DNA of 42,846 nucleotides from Branchiostoma floridae. Its lineage: Eukaryota; Chordata; Leptocardii; Amphioxiformes; Branchiostomatidae. The stretch lies in contig NC_049985.1 in assembly GCF_000003815.2 (NCBI RefSeq), forward strand, positions 23,130,205-23,173,050, in the 5' to 3' direction. Position 1 is the first letter of the stretch, and each line of letters starts with the position of its first letter. Position numbers and translations under genes: made by a program. Below, one piece after another: positions 10,746-19,800 of the stretch. Below the pieces are notes generated by a model. It made no database searches and was not told the origin of the DNA. It was given only the letters and a program-made list of their open reading frames with translations.

Positions 10746-12193
10746 TAACTACATGCCACTGTCCTTGGTGCCGAACCCTCCCCATAAAATCATATGTCTC
10801 TTTTTGGAGGCTGAATCCTCCCCACCCATTCATATGTCTCTGTCCTTGGTGCTGAACCCTCCCCACCCATTCATATGTCTCTCCCTTGGTGCTTTTGGAG
10901 GCTGAATCCTCCCCACATAATCATCAGTAATTCTCAAATGTTGTCGGATTATCATAGTTTGGTTGTTAGTGGCCACAGTCGAGATGTTACTATTTGAACT
11001 TTTGTTATAGTTCTGTGGCATATATTTTTTTGTTCCCACAGGATGTGAAGTCCTTTGCAGAGTCCATGGTACAAGAGGTGGAGAGAATTGTGTACAGCAG
11101 GCAGGCATTCTCACCCGGACCTTCCAACGCTTGTCGTGTGTGGGCCAGCCCTAACCCAGGAAACAGGGCAGCACCCCACACGCCCGCGTCTAGAACATTC
11201 ACCCCAGCACGAGCACACAGCACACCTCATAGCAGTGTCTCCACACCAAGATCTTTACACTCTAACAGCCCTGTAGCTAATCCACAGGTTACACCTTATA
11301 GTGGAAACACTTCCCACAGTAGTGTACAGAGCTCGGGTAAGGGCAAGTCAAGAAGCCTCCTTGATCGAGTGCCCTCGCCACCCCCGTTGACGACATTGGT
11401 TAGCCCCATCCCCCATAGAGTCAAGAGGGCTTTCAAGAGACCTGGGTTGGTACCATTGAACAATGGGAGGGGAAGCCCTGCCTTTGTCCCTCCTGTGAAA
11501 AGAGCTGTGCCTGTTTCTGATACGGAATGTAACAATGACAATACAGAGCAGGAAAAGGCAGTGAGTGTAGACTTAGGTCTAGAGAATTTGACTGAAATTT
11601 CAGATGCAGAAATGGCCTCCATCTGCACACAAAACACTCCTGACAAGAGGGAAGAAGATGGCAATACTCCAGAAAGTACCGTTAAAGCCCAGGCGCAACT
11701 TGACGGAGAGCAGAGGGAGGACTTTATTTCCGATACCCAGCTCCTTACAGCCTTTACCAGCGAGAATGGTCCAGGAACAGACACCAAAAGAAATGTACAG
11801 TCTCCTGAACTGAAAGACAAGGTGTCGCCAAAACCGAGCAAGCCATTACAAAGGAGGAGAAGTAGTGGATTTCATCGCAGGGGAAGAGGAAAGCGAGGGG
11901 CAACTAACCAAGGAACAAGAACTACCACAGTTCATAGCACTGATGTAGAGATGCCAGAGTTACAAACTACTCAAGAAGACTACAAAGACACAACAGATAG
12001 GTCAGCAATACTAGAAGAGGAAGGGAGTGTCACACCCTCTACTATTGACACTGTTGTGATCGAGGATGGCACTGAGAAAAAGGCCGAAGTAGCTCAGAAT
12101 TCAGCAGGCAGCTCGCAGGAATCTACAAACAGCCAGACTGTGGCAACAAGGACAAGATCATCCTTACGACTGGCTAAGAAGAGGAAAAGATAG
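267..12193 (+). CDS. BRCA2: BRCA2 orthologue, 3' part (7 exons, C-terminal 729 residues)
   Basis: Joined exons 267-420, 1398-1519, 2167-2365, 2928-3027, 8014-8217, 8646-8904 and 11042-12193 total 2190 nt with every splice phase compatible. The protein aligns by eye with vertebrate BRCA2 from the tower onward: YMEKYPSG and MEKLYSQIQDKF (tower helix), GQEIYEAL and RVRLADYQKKES (second tower helix), VWRPTDHV and LKEGKRLKIFHLST (OB2 end), RYQDLPVE, CSEV-like CGEVDVVGVV, VKFWGG and NLQWRP (OB3), then a C-terminal region with SPPPLTTLVSP and a basic end. BRCA2 loads RAD51 on single-stranded DNA in homologous recombination in the nucleus. The BRC repeats, helical domain and OB1 must lie upstream of base 1. 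Human BRCA2 has roughly 590 residues over the same span, so this C-terminal tail is longer. The gene converges tail-to-tail with CLN5. Orthology is strong; exact splice sites are predicted. Confidence 0.93.
343..606 (+). repeat. Triplicated 3' end of the BRCA2 tower exon with splice donor (92/91-bp tandem)
   Basis: A block beginning AGGAGGACAGGAACAGG starts at 343, 435 and 526. Each copy carries the coding end of the exon and a splice donor: AAG|gtaagg at 420/421 and 512/513, and a weaker AAG|gtttgg at 603/604. The periods 92 and 91 sum to 183, so use of the third donor adds 61 codons in frame without a stop, with the middle copy read in another frame. Use of the second donor shifts the frame. 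Near-identity of the copies implies a recent event. Confidence 0.9.
607..1019 (+). mobile_element. Intron; 3' tail of a non-LTR retrotransposon near 860-990
   Basis: The intron sequence is AT-rich and non-coding. Around 880-990 it shows the look of a truncated LINE 3' end: a stretch ending in AATAAAG followed by a short ATTC tail (TTCATTCATTCAT at about 976-988). The same type of tail ends the LINE fragment at 35680 on the other strand, where coding remnants confirm the identity. Here no coding remnant is visible, so the call rests on the tail and its context only. Confidence 0.45.
1020..1205. mobile_element. MITE, TACTGTAAATGC family, copy A
   Basis: The element begins TACTGAAAATGCATTTAAG and ends TTCTGCATTTACAGTA, giving imperfect terminal inverted repeats. 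Inside are TAGTCTCTTACTGCCATGG and alternating TTCGCGG/CCGCGAA motifs. Two further full copies sit at 26285-26470 and 42042-42239, and a fragment near 19376-19440. There is no coding capacity, so it is a non-autonomous DNA element. Confidence 0.8.
1206..1320. mobile_element. MITE fragment, AAGATAGTA..AGCTGGC family, with hairpin
   Basis: AGATAAGATAGTATCAAAAG with AGCTGGC resembles the end of the element at 15086-15257 and the fragment at 38505-38572. A 9-bp perfect stem GCCGGCCAA (1253-1261) / TTGGCCGGC (1272-1280) follows, and CTACACTCC matches the other copies. It directly abuts copy A of the TACTGTAAATGC family. Confidence 0.6.
1398..1519 (+). CDS. BRCA2: BRCA2 exon: tower (middle)
   Basis: Acceptor CTTGTAG at 1391-1397, then two bases completing a Gly codon, and phase 0 end at GAG|gttgga (weak donor). 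It encodes SSVGRRRKSLH through LQTGQEIYEALQGAMDP, matching the human LTRQQVRALQDGAELYEAV segment. Frame joins exactly to 420 and 2167. Confidence 0.87.
1520..2166 (+). other. BRCA2 intron, nothing recognised
   Basis: AT-rich intronic sequence between the 1519 donor and the CTACAG acceptor at 2161-2166. I see no repeat family, RNA gene or conserved coding stretch here. Confidence 0.6.
2167..2365 (+). CDS. BRCA2: BRCA2 exon: tower second helix and return to OB2
   Basis: Acceptor CTACAG at 2161-2166; donor ACAG|gtaggg at 2366. The 66 codons read QCLSPTQRSRLYDHQRSLQ, then a Gln/Glu-rich helix, IPVQRNVVAMYRVRL and ADYQKKESGNT. Human BRCA2 has the equivalent [20 protein letters not shown]. Ends in phase 1, matching the next exon. 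Confidence 0.9.
2383..2740. mobile_element. SINE-like dispersed repeat, copy 1
   Basis: The stretch starting TGTTTGTTTTGCATACCC and including ACAAGCTGCATAACTGGACAG and TTCTCCTCAAACACAGGA recurs, diverged, at 24123-24430. On the reverse strand it contains CCTTGGGAAAGGCACTTTAC, a motif shared with the tRNA-headed SINEs at 31640-32280. I read it as a SINE, possibly in reverse orientation, inside a BRCA2 intron. Confidence 0.6.
2928..3027 (+). CDS. BRCA2: BRCA2 exon: end of OB2
   Basis: Polypyrimidine-rich acceptor ending TTTTGCCAG (2927); donor CAAG|gtggga (3028). Encodes ELTLTVWRPTDHVMDMLKEG and KRLKIFHLSTSAA, equivalent to human [20 protein letters not shown] and YRIYHLATS. This is one of the most conserved pieces in the window. 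Ends in phase 2, completed by the G of the exon at 8014. Confidence 0.93.
3028..3668 (+). other. BRCA2 intron 5' part, nothing recognised
   Basis: Non-coding, moderately AT-rich sequence between the donor at 3028 and the start of the 137-bp array. No repeat family was recognised. Confidence 0.55.
3669..4606 (+). repeat. 137-bp tandem array of truncated copies of the next BRCA2 exon (seven pseudo-exons)
   Basis: Each unit holds the intron end TTGGTGTATGATTTCAG, then the first 82 nt of the exon found at 8014 (NQVQLASTRTTRYQDLPVEP..LAEVY), then GTTATTATTACTATTAATG. Pseudo-exons start at 3693, 3830, 3967, 4104, 4241, 4378 and 4515, a strict 137-bp period. All seven keep a canonical TTTCAG acceptor but break off into intron sequence after the GTGTAC codons, with no good donor. 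Inclusion would not preserve frame (82 nt from phase 2 ends in phase 0). The last copy (4515) shares with the true exon the variant GTGGAACCTGACATCCTAGC, so it is its closest relative. Confidence 0.93.
5340..5815. mobile_element. Nested dispersed repeat, TAGCCTCTACCAGGCTCC end
   Basis: GTAGCCTCTACCAGGCTCCA near 5344 is the reverse complement of ends at about 40660-40690 and 41368-41400. The stretch around 5600-5815 (ACAGAAAACACGCCAGATAA, AGGCTTTTATTCCT, TTGGCAAAAGTCC) is inverted relative to 40505-40650. It appears nested in the Helitron-like insertion. Confidence 0.6.
5925..6005. repeat. Dispersed repeat shared with 17445-17525 (inverted)
   Basis: AGGTTCCGTTTATCACGGAA followed by CTGCTGTTGTTTCAGAAATC reappears as the reverse complement at about 17455-17525. 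Both lie within repeat-rich insertions, so these insertions share a module. Confidence 0.75.
6006..7900. other. Interior of the insertion, no coding recognised
   Basis: No open frame resembles a transposase, helicase or reverse transcriptase. The phrase ATACCGGTC and its reverse GACCGGTAT recur (about 6622, 6642, 7252, 7468), a motif that may belong to the element. There is no stronger signal. Confidence 0.45.
8014..8217 (+). CDS. BRCA2: BRCA2 exon: OB2/OB3 junction (true copy)
   Basis: Acceptor TGATTTCAG at 8013; donor AACAG|gtacgt at 8218. One base completes an Arg codon, then NQVQLASTRTTRYQDLPVEP, DILAEVYAPRKLATFDELCA, SDFSPACGEVDVVGVVVYIT. This parallels human [20 protein letters not shown] and FQPSCSEVDLIGFVV. 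It is the only copy of the 137-bp repeat that continues past the GTGTAC codons into a complete exon with a donor. Ends in phase 2. Confidence 0.95.
8218..8645 (+). other. BRCA2 intron, nothing recognised
   Basis: Intronic sequence without a recognised repeat; it ends in a polypyrimidine tract and CCCCCTACAG at 8645. Confidence 0.55.
8646..8904 (+). CDS. BRCA2: BRCA2 exon: OB3
   Basis: Encodes SSGVQTVFLADAEQNLCCVK, FWGGVSS, LRALVGGVNLQWRP and CLVFGDQTDFSQKPQHAHLR, matching human VYLSDECYNLLAIKFW, ASNLQWRPES and [20 protein letters not shown]. Acceptor is CTACAG|CAG, a tandem NAGNAG site: use of the second AG (8648) would drop one Ser and stay in frame. Donor TTAAG|gtcagt at 8905; ends in phase 0. 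Confidence 0.93.
8940..10305. repeat. 41-bp minisatellite in the last BRCA2 intron, block 1
   Basis: About 30 units of the type TATGTCTCTGTCCTTGGTG + CTGAACCCTCCCCACCCAATCA repeat with a 41-bp period (for example 10021 and 10062). Variants with GGTTTTAAAACCTCCCC recur in a regular order around 9215-9520, which suggests higher-order duplication. Long open frames across it on both strands are artefacts of the period. Confidence 0.95.
10311..10686. mobile_element. MITE with ~45-bp terminal inverted repeats inside the minisatellite
   Basis: The left end CATGCGGCGGCCATCATAGA ... CAATGAGGCAAAC is matched in reverse by GTTTGCCTCATTGAACTCG ... TCTATCATGGCCGCCGCGTG at the right end. The interior is AT-rich and non-coding. 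The 41-bp minisatellite resumes after it, so the MITE (or this junction) interrupts an older array. Confidence 0.85.
10716..10741. repeat. (CA)n microsatellite
   Basis: An uninterrupted run of about 13 CA dinucleotides just after the MITE and before the second minisatellite block. Confidence 0.95.
10752..10922. repeat. 41-bp minisatellite, block 2
   Basis: Several more units (CCTTGGTGCTGAACCCTCC, CACCCATTCATATGTCTCT) plus degenerate ones with TTTTGGAGGCTGAATCCTCC. It is the continuation of block 1 on the far side of the MITE. Confidence 0.9.
11042..12193 (+). CDS. BRCA2: BRCA2 terminal exon: C-terminal RAD51-binding-like region and basic tail
   Basis: Acceptor TGTTCCCACAG at 11041, phase 0; stop TAG at 12191. 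The 383 residues begin DVKSFAESMVQEVERIV, finishing the OB3-flanking helix. Then come a Ser/Pro-rich segment, LLDRVPSPPPLTTLVSP with KRAFKRP (like human FLSRLPLPPPVSP..KAFQPP), GRGSPAFVPPVKR (position of the human CDK-regulated Ser3291-Pro) and ENLTEISDAEMASICTQNTP (like human SIADEELALINTQALL). The end SSLRLAKKRKR resembles a nuclear localisation signal. The part after about 11640 is low-complexity and unlike human BRCA2. Confidence 0.9.
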   Translation, partial: DVKSFAESMVQEVERIVYSRQAFSPGPSNACRVWASPNPGNRAAPHTPASRTFTPARAHSTPHSSVSTPRSLHSNSPVANPQVTPYSGNTSHSSVQSSGKGKSRSLLDRVPSPPPLTTLVSPIPHRVKRAFKRPGLVPLNNGRGSPAFVPPVKRAVPVSDTECNNDNTEQEKAVSVDLGLENLTEISDAEMASICTQNTPDKREEDGNTPESTVKAQAQLDGEQREDFISDTQLLTAFTSENGPGTDTKRNVQSPELKDKVSPKPSKPLQRRRSSGFHRRGRGKRGATNQGTRTTTVHSTDVEMPELQTTQEDYKDTTDRSAILEEEGSVTPSTIDTVVIEDGTEKKAEVAQNSAGSSQESTNSQTVATRTRSSLRLAKKRKR

Positions 12194-12975
12194 ATATAGA
12201 GCCATGTCATGGCCACAAACATCTGTAGTCATATGTTTTGGTAGGGAGTTGTAGCATTTTTCAAACGTTCCATGTCATGTTATTTTGTAGAGTAGCTAAA
12301 AGCTTTGACTAGATGTTTTGCATATAAAATGTTATATTTTGTTCAAAGATTCTATATGGTATGGCAGGAAATCAGTTGATATTACAGATCTTCCACATTT
12401 GTGCCTCCTGTTTCAAAAGTGATTTAAGTACTTTAACAATAGTGCAAATGCAACATATGAACAGTGTTCTCAAGTGGTATTTCAGAGATGTTTATTAGGC
12501 TTCAAAATATGGTCAAATGAAATTAAGATGTAAAAATTGAAACCAAAGATTGTATTAATAACACTTATGTTTTGATATTCTCTGTTTTTATCTAACAATA
12601 CAAAGTGTATCTGATTCAGAAGCGTTTAATGAGACTGCACTTACTAATCGGTTACAAGTTTATGGACATAAATGTTACAAACCATATGACTTGTTGTCAC
12701 TTGTTGTCAACGGTTACTACAAAAGAGGTTTGAATTACATGTTACAACAATCTAGTTGTAATATCATATTAAAATATATCGCATAGCACAAACATTATCA
12801 AAAATCTAGTTTTGATTCTGTCCTGCATAGATTAAAACAGGTATATAACGTATAATATATATAGTGGCCCATATTCCACATCATATTCATATAATCTCAG
12901 TTTCATATAATCTATCAAAAAATTTTCATCTCTTATTTCAATGAACAGTAGAATAATTGGTAAGAAAAATAAAAT
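12194..12975 (+). other. Putative BRCA2 3' UTR
   Basis: AT-rich sequence after the stop codon. The first AATAAA on this strand is at 12968-12973; an ATTAAA occurs near 12768. The CLN5 gene ends at 13364 on the other strand, so the two 3' UTRs may nearly meet or overlap. No obvious AATAAA for CLN5 is present close to its stop codon. Confidence 0.5.
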
Positions 12976-13363
12976 TGCAATTTTCACATTGGAAGCAAAC
13001 CAACCTACAAAATATTTTAAAACAATTGTTAGGATTAAACGTTTTTTCAGTACAATTCCTGTTATGTATGGAAAACACAAATTCCTGAGGAAAACATAGT
13101 GGCAAACTCCAGTTACAGTGGACATGGTGGATGGCTGATGTACAAATGTAATAGGTGTCAATTAGTGCTGCAAACCTACATGTATACACTAGATAATAAG
13201 ACTGGAACTCGACTTACTGCAGATCCTAAAATGCCAAGTACATGACATTAACAGTTTCTGACTTACCAAATACTGTCGCATATAATTCAAATAATATAAT
13301 TCAGGTCAGGACCTGAACCTGAGTTTACATGTAGGCACGCAGCACTAGTGTAAACTGACACTA

Positions 13364-13875
13364 CTATACCACAGTGACAGTTGTTTTACCTGGTAGTGGC
13401 ACTTCCTCATATGAGAGCTTTATAAAAGGTTCTTTCATTGGCAAAAACCAGTACTCAAAATTGTAGAAGAAATACCACTTCTTTTCCAAAACTATGGTAT
13501 CAAATGCCTCCAACATACTCTTCAGGAGGGAAGGGAATGGCTGATGCGCTTGGAAGTGTTCGTAGAAAGTCCGAATTTCCGCGGCCAGGGTTTTGTTACC
13601 CTTTGGACCATAAATGGTGGACGCGTTTCCGAGATGCACCGGTTGGTCGGAGAAGAGGGTGATTTTCGTGTAGTTGGTTTGTACGCTGGTGTTGAACTTG
13701 GCGCCCAGTTCTCCCAGCTTGTCGAAGGCGCGGATGACAAAGCTGGCGCAGTCGAAGGCCTCGAACCATAGCTTGGAGTCCGGGCCTGTGGAGTTGCGCA
13801 CCATCCATGTCTCGTAGTAAATGCCTGTGTTGTTGTCTGTGTGGACCCAGTCTGCCATCTCATTAAAGATTTTGC
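13364..13875 (-). CDS. CLN5: CLN5 exon 4 (terminal)
   Basis: Acceptor CTCCCAAAG before GCAAAATC; phase 1 entry. Encodes [20 protein letters not shown] through the nucleophile region [12 protein letters not shown] and the conserved [14 protein letters not shown], ending KTTVTVV and TAG (13366-13364). Confidence 0.94.
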
Positions 13876-16800
13876 CTTTGGGAGACATATGTGACAAAGA
13901 AAAGTATTGTCAACATGTAGCTGCGCTCATTACATATTCCTAGTGCACCCACTAGAATATTTTTTGCTGGTGCGTAGCTTAGAGACAGGAGAAGCGGGTG
14001 TTTGGATGCATGCATGGATGGATGGATGCATGGATCGGTCACTTTAACCAAATAGCCCTTCTATACGTGCTATTGCATAATTGAGCAGGCATGGCCGAGC
14101 GGTTTACAGCACGGTACCTATCTTCAGTAGATCCTAGGTTCGAACCCCACTTGCTACATTTTTTTTCTTTGTTAGACAAATCTCATGTAGTGTTTTTTTT
14201 TTTAATAGAAGAAAGACCAATTCAGTAATTCGATGTTTAAAAACTCTTTTTTCGTGTGATTTTTTTTAACATCCAGGTTTTTTCCAAAATACGCACCAGC
14301 CAGCTTTTTTCAGAAGCTTTCTTGTTTAAACATACTGTGCTTTGTTGTAATTCAGTTGCAACGCTGATAACTTGTTACATTTAACAGTAACTTTGAGTTG
14401 GACAGTGAAACACAATACCGGTAAGCATAGCTGACTAGTCAAGAACATGAAAATGGCAAACATTAAAGAAGCTTTCTGCTATACAAGGTAAAAACATTTT
14501 GTGGTTACTTCTGATCACCGCAAACTTAAAAACACTGCAAAAATTGGTTCTATGTTCTACGTTCTACCCTCTTACCCCCATAGCTTTAATTGCAAACTTA
14601 AAACTGCCGCAAAACATTTTTTTCTCTACCCCAAAATGAAATCCCCATAAATGTTTCCTAGTTCACAGTATTTCAAAGACCTATAAAAAAATTCATTTTA
14701 ACAGTAAAACAGTAAGTTTTTCACTGCAGCAAAAGAAATGGAAAAGTGCTCACCCGATACTTCTGCCACTTTGACCAGACTACCGTTCTGGCTCCAGTGT
14801 AAGTCATCGATGCCATCATACAGGCATGCTGCACCCTGGTTACACCATAGTGGGGGGTCCATGTCTGTCAGCACGTGGCCGAACGTGCAGTTAAACAGCT
14901 GGAACAGCTCATACCACTCCATGGTGTAGTTCAGTCCCGTACGCTTGTTGCGGAAGCCGATCGCGTCATGGATGATGTTCTATAATGTTGAGAAATAAAA
15001 CTTTCATATATTACGTTTGGTCAGATCAATGCAAGACTACTACCTACCAAATGTATTATATAGAGTCAAAACTGACCAAGAAAACTAATCTCCAAGCAGA
15101 TCCTATGGTAGCATAAGATAGTATTAAAAGCTGGCAGAAGAGTGAAGCTGGCTTTTGAGTGTGTTTCTCTACATGACACATGAACACCTCTTGGCTGACT
15201 ACACTCCTTGGCCAGTTTGGTACATCTTATACCATTGTAGGATCTGCTTGGAGATTACAAGAAGACCACTCAGAAAAAATCTTAATTGATAAATAATTGA
15301 TAATTGATAAATAAACAGAATTTTCAATGCTTGAGTCAACAGAAAATTTATCTAAGGGACCATAAAAAGCAGTCACATTAGCCAGGTGGCCCTTATGAAG
15401 TTATGTCGCAAAAAAGTGAAACAGTAAATAAACTAGAAAGGCCGACATTTGCTTAGGAGCAAATACAGCATATTTCAGCCATAGCTTTTCCCATACAACA
15501 TTTAACTGTCTCAAATAACCCCTGCTCGAAAATGGAACATTTAGGGGCACACCCCAGTTTCTCGCCCCCATTGAAACGTATAGTTAAGAGACTATTTTCA
15601 ACGACGCCGTATTTCCAAACAAAATTTTCCCCGGGAACTACACCTATACAGTATACAGGAAGTAAAAATGTACCATCTGGTCTAACATATCTGATTTGCA
15701 AGAAAATTGTAGGACCTAAAATCTCACAATATCCTAATGAATTTCGAAAGCCCGTAGCGATGACATTATCGGTCAAGCTGCCCGGGGTGCTTCACTGTTT
15801 GCGTCCTCGGAGCGATACCCGGAAGCCAAGATGTGTCGACAAAAACTTACCAAAAACAACATATAGGGGTCGAAGTTTATACTTGCAGCGGATCCGCTAC
15901 GCTAATTTTACAAGACGTGCCCAACCCGATTCGCATGTGGGAAATGTTGTTATACGTGTCGTTACCATGACAACAGCCTTGGCTGCAGTCTTTAGATATA
16001 CCGATTAGACAGGGCGTGCCACTTTATGCGAAAAATCGAATTAACTTGCGACCAATCACAGCCAGCAGCGGCTCCAACAAAGGCAGTAACATAACGTCAA
16101 TCAAGAAGAGGCACGAAACTTTGCGAAAATAAACCGAGAAACTGCGATGTTTGGGACTGGATAACATACACAAGTATCTCGCTAAGGCGTCGACCTGTCA
16201 ACAAGTGGACGACGCGGAAACTATTGCTTCTACTACAACTAAGTTGAGGGACAACGACAAGGGGCAGCGGTGCAGTCAGGGCTGACACCGATCGCGAGGA
16301 AACGATGCCAAGGCCGCGGTGGACGGCTCGACTGTCGAGTCCGTCTAAAATCCAATAAAAATGGCGCGAATGGCTTCGTCACATCGGAGACGAGTGGTGG
16401 GTGACGTGTGTTTACAGTTTGCACCAGGAGAAAAACATTCTTTAACGCTTCCTTTGTCGATAGTTTTTAAACTATGAAAATAGGAAGCGTGACTACTGAG
16501 AAAAGAATCTGAACTAACCAAGGAGCTTTTATCTGATAAAAGCTCCTTGAACTAACGTGTCGGATTCGTCATAAATTCCAATTTCACGTTAAATGCATTT
16601 TAAATCGTACAAGGTCCGGGTGATTCCGATCGGAGTTTGCAGGCATTGCAAATTAGAATCGTGAATAAAAGTGAATGTTACCGAATAAATAGTATCATAA
16701 CATTTCTTTTGTCATGCTTGTTCATTTGCTTACGCGCCTTCAACAATAAAAGTGGCATAATACAGACATAAAGTTATCATGTTGCTGCAACATCGTGCTG

Positions 16801-19800
16801 GCAAAATGTATGTTTATTCATATAAACATTGCACAGGTAACACAATTGTTTAGATTTACAGTTCAAAACATTCTAACGATAAATATTGATGAGGAAATAA
16901 TCATTCTCACCATTGTTAAACTTACTTATCAAATCTAAACTGGCCAATTTTCCCGCGATTTCCGCCAAGTAACATTTCCTCGATTGTCTCAACTTACCCT
17001 GCCAAAGTCAAATCTGCCGAAAATGATTGATATTGCTACACGGAATGTTGGCTATTTCATCGACAAAGACGTGTACTCTGACGTTCAAGGAACGCGTACC
17101 TTCTGCTACCGTCCAAGTGACCATGTCGTTAACTCCAAATCCTCGCAAAAAAACTATTTTATGATTATATACATGTATATAAAACCGGGCGTAAGGTGAC
17201 ATTCGTCCGCTGTGTTGTCAAGATATGCACGTGTTTCTATATACACGGGGTTGGAAGGCCCCGCTATTGAATATTAATTAGACTTCGTCTTCCTTTTCGC
17301 TGATTGGCTGGCTCGTTAAATTCATTTAACTTGCACGTGCGGGGCTCGCGGGGTGACGTCACGGCAAAAGGCCGAAAGAAAACCAATTTTCCCTCAGAAA
17401 AGTGCTGAAATTTACTGTATATAGTAAAGCGCTGGTTGGAAGTTAGCAATTTACGTGTTTGTAAGCATAAGTCCGTGAGATTTCTGAAACAACAGCAGTT
17501 CTGTGATAAACGGAACCTTCTAAAAACGTACGGAGCTAACAGCGCAGGGAAAATATACCATCGCATCACAGAAATGCCCCTAAAAACTGATACAATAAGC
17601 CTTCTGAATAGCCCAAAGTGCAAGAGTTTCCCCCAACGGGGCTCTGCCCCTGGACCCTGCCGGGCCGGGGCCTTCGGCGTTCTTCGGTAGACCCCAGGCC
17701 CCATGTGCCGACGCTGTAAAAAATTCTGGCGGGAACACTGCAGTATATACGGAATCGTGAGGCCCCGCTTATGAATATTAATTAGCCTTCGCCCTCTTCG
17801 CGCACAGGTGTGGGCTCCGTGCGGGGTCACGGAAGGTCACGGAAGGTCACGTCAGGAGGCCAAAAGAAAACAAATTTCCCATCAGAAAAGTGCCAAAATT
17901 AATCATTTTAAAGTAGTTTATGTCAAAACTTTTACTTGGATCATTTTACCAACTATCTAATGCTTATCTACACCAAATTTCAGCTCATTCAGTTATAATA
18001 CCAGGGTACAGGGGCCCCAAATATACAGTTTTGGTCTTAAGATGACCCAAAAACCTTAATAAAATCATTTTAGAGACAGATATGGGAAAAATGAAAAAAA
18101 CGTCCGAGGGTATTGGCCCACTCTACCCTTGTGCCAAATTTCAAGTCATTCGGTTGAGGAACAACGGAGATACCGTGTTCCGAAGATTTGACAGGAGAAA
18201 GAAAGAAACACTAGAAAGGCCGACATTTGCTTAGGAGCAAATACAGCATATTGCAATCCATCTTCATCCTTGAAATGATCCCAAAATTCAACAATTTGAA
18301 GAAATGTTTGCTCAAAGGGAAAATGAAGTACTGTGGGCACTTGTCCTACACACCTTCATGCCGAATTTTAGGTCATTTGGTTTCAATACAAGGGCATAGG
18401 AGCCAAAAATATACATATTTCAGTTAAAAATGGCTAAAAATCCCAAACTAACTCATTTTATAAGTGCTCTATGAAGAAAGTGTTGATGGGGTCCTGTTGT
18501 CATATGTCCAAGTTACCTTTGTATCAAATTTCAGGTCATTTGCTTTACATACAAGGGCATAGAAGCCAAAAATATACATTTTTAGTCAAAAATGGCAAAA
18601 AACCCTAAAATAACTCATTTTTGAAGTGATCTATGAAGAAAGTGTCAATGGGACCCTGTGAGCATATGTTGAATGCACCTCTGTACCAAATTTCAGGTCA
18701 TTTGGTTTCTATACAAGGGCATAGGAGCATAAAATATACATTTTTAGTCAAAAATGGCCCAAAACCCTCAAATAACTCATTTTTGGAGTAAACAATGAAT
18801 AAAGCGTTGATGGGGTTCTGTGGTCATATGTCAAACGCACCCATGTGCCAAATTTCAGGTCATTTGGTTTTAATACAAGGGCATAGGAGCCAAAAATATA
18901 CATTTTTAGTCAAAAATGGCCAAAACCCCTAAAACAACTCATTTTTGAAGTGATCTATGAAGAAAGTGTTGATGGTTTTCTGTGCTCATATGTCCAATGC
19001 ACCTCTGTACCAAATTTTAGGTCATTAGCTTGTAATACCAGGGCACAGGGGCCCAAAATATACATATTTTGTCTAAAAATGACCAAAAACCCGAAATATC
19101 ATAAATTCTAAGGCCTCTATCAAAAAAGTGAAAAAAAACACCTGGGGGTATTCGCTATCCCTACCACCCTGCCAAATTTCAGCTCATTTGGCCTAAAAAT
19201 GAAAAAGTTGAATCAATTTGAAGATTTGACAGGAGAAGAAGAAGAAGAAGAAGAAACCAAGGAAAAACAATATATTGCAATCCCATACTATGTATGGATT
19301 GCAATATAATTACGAATACAATATATTTCACCATACCTATGGTATGGCTGAAATATAATGAAAAGTTTAGTTTTAAAAGGTGAGTTGGCAACGCAAAAAC
19401 CGTGAACATAAAACCATTTCTGTATTCAAAGTATTCTACAAGGAAAACATAGACACTTATATGTAGTCAAATATTCAATACATGGTCCGAAATAAAAGTT
19501 GAAATTCCCACAAAAGGACATGTTTACTACAGACAGGTTAAACGTACATGATACTTACAAAGTGTGCCAGCAGATCTCCAACCTTGAATTCCCAAACCGG
19601 CGCTTTCATGGAGTAAACCTCCACAACGTCAGAGTCCATCATCTTGGGCATGGAACCGTCGGGGTGCCCTGTTGGACAGAACGCAAACTGCGCTTCGCAG
19701 AAGTCATCTGTCTTCGGTCTACTATCAAACCGCCTGGAAAGAAATAACAGTTACATATACCGTATTTTAAAGTATGCACCCCATAATGTAATTCACCAGT

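Noticed and set aside
11296-11841. 181-residue reverse-strand open frame
   Set aside because: It is antisense to the long BRCA2 terminal exon, whose sense frame has family similarity.
15453-16008. Overlapping 107- and 158-residue open frames on opposite strands
   Set aside because: They lie in the body of a Helitron-like element, show no recognisable domain, and overlap each other. They could be relics, but nothing supports coding.
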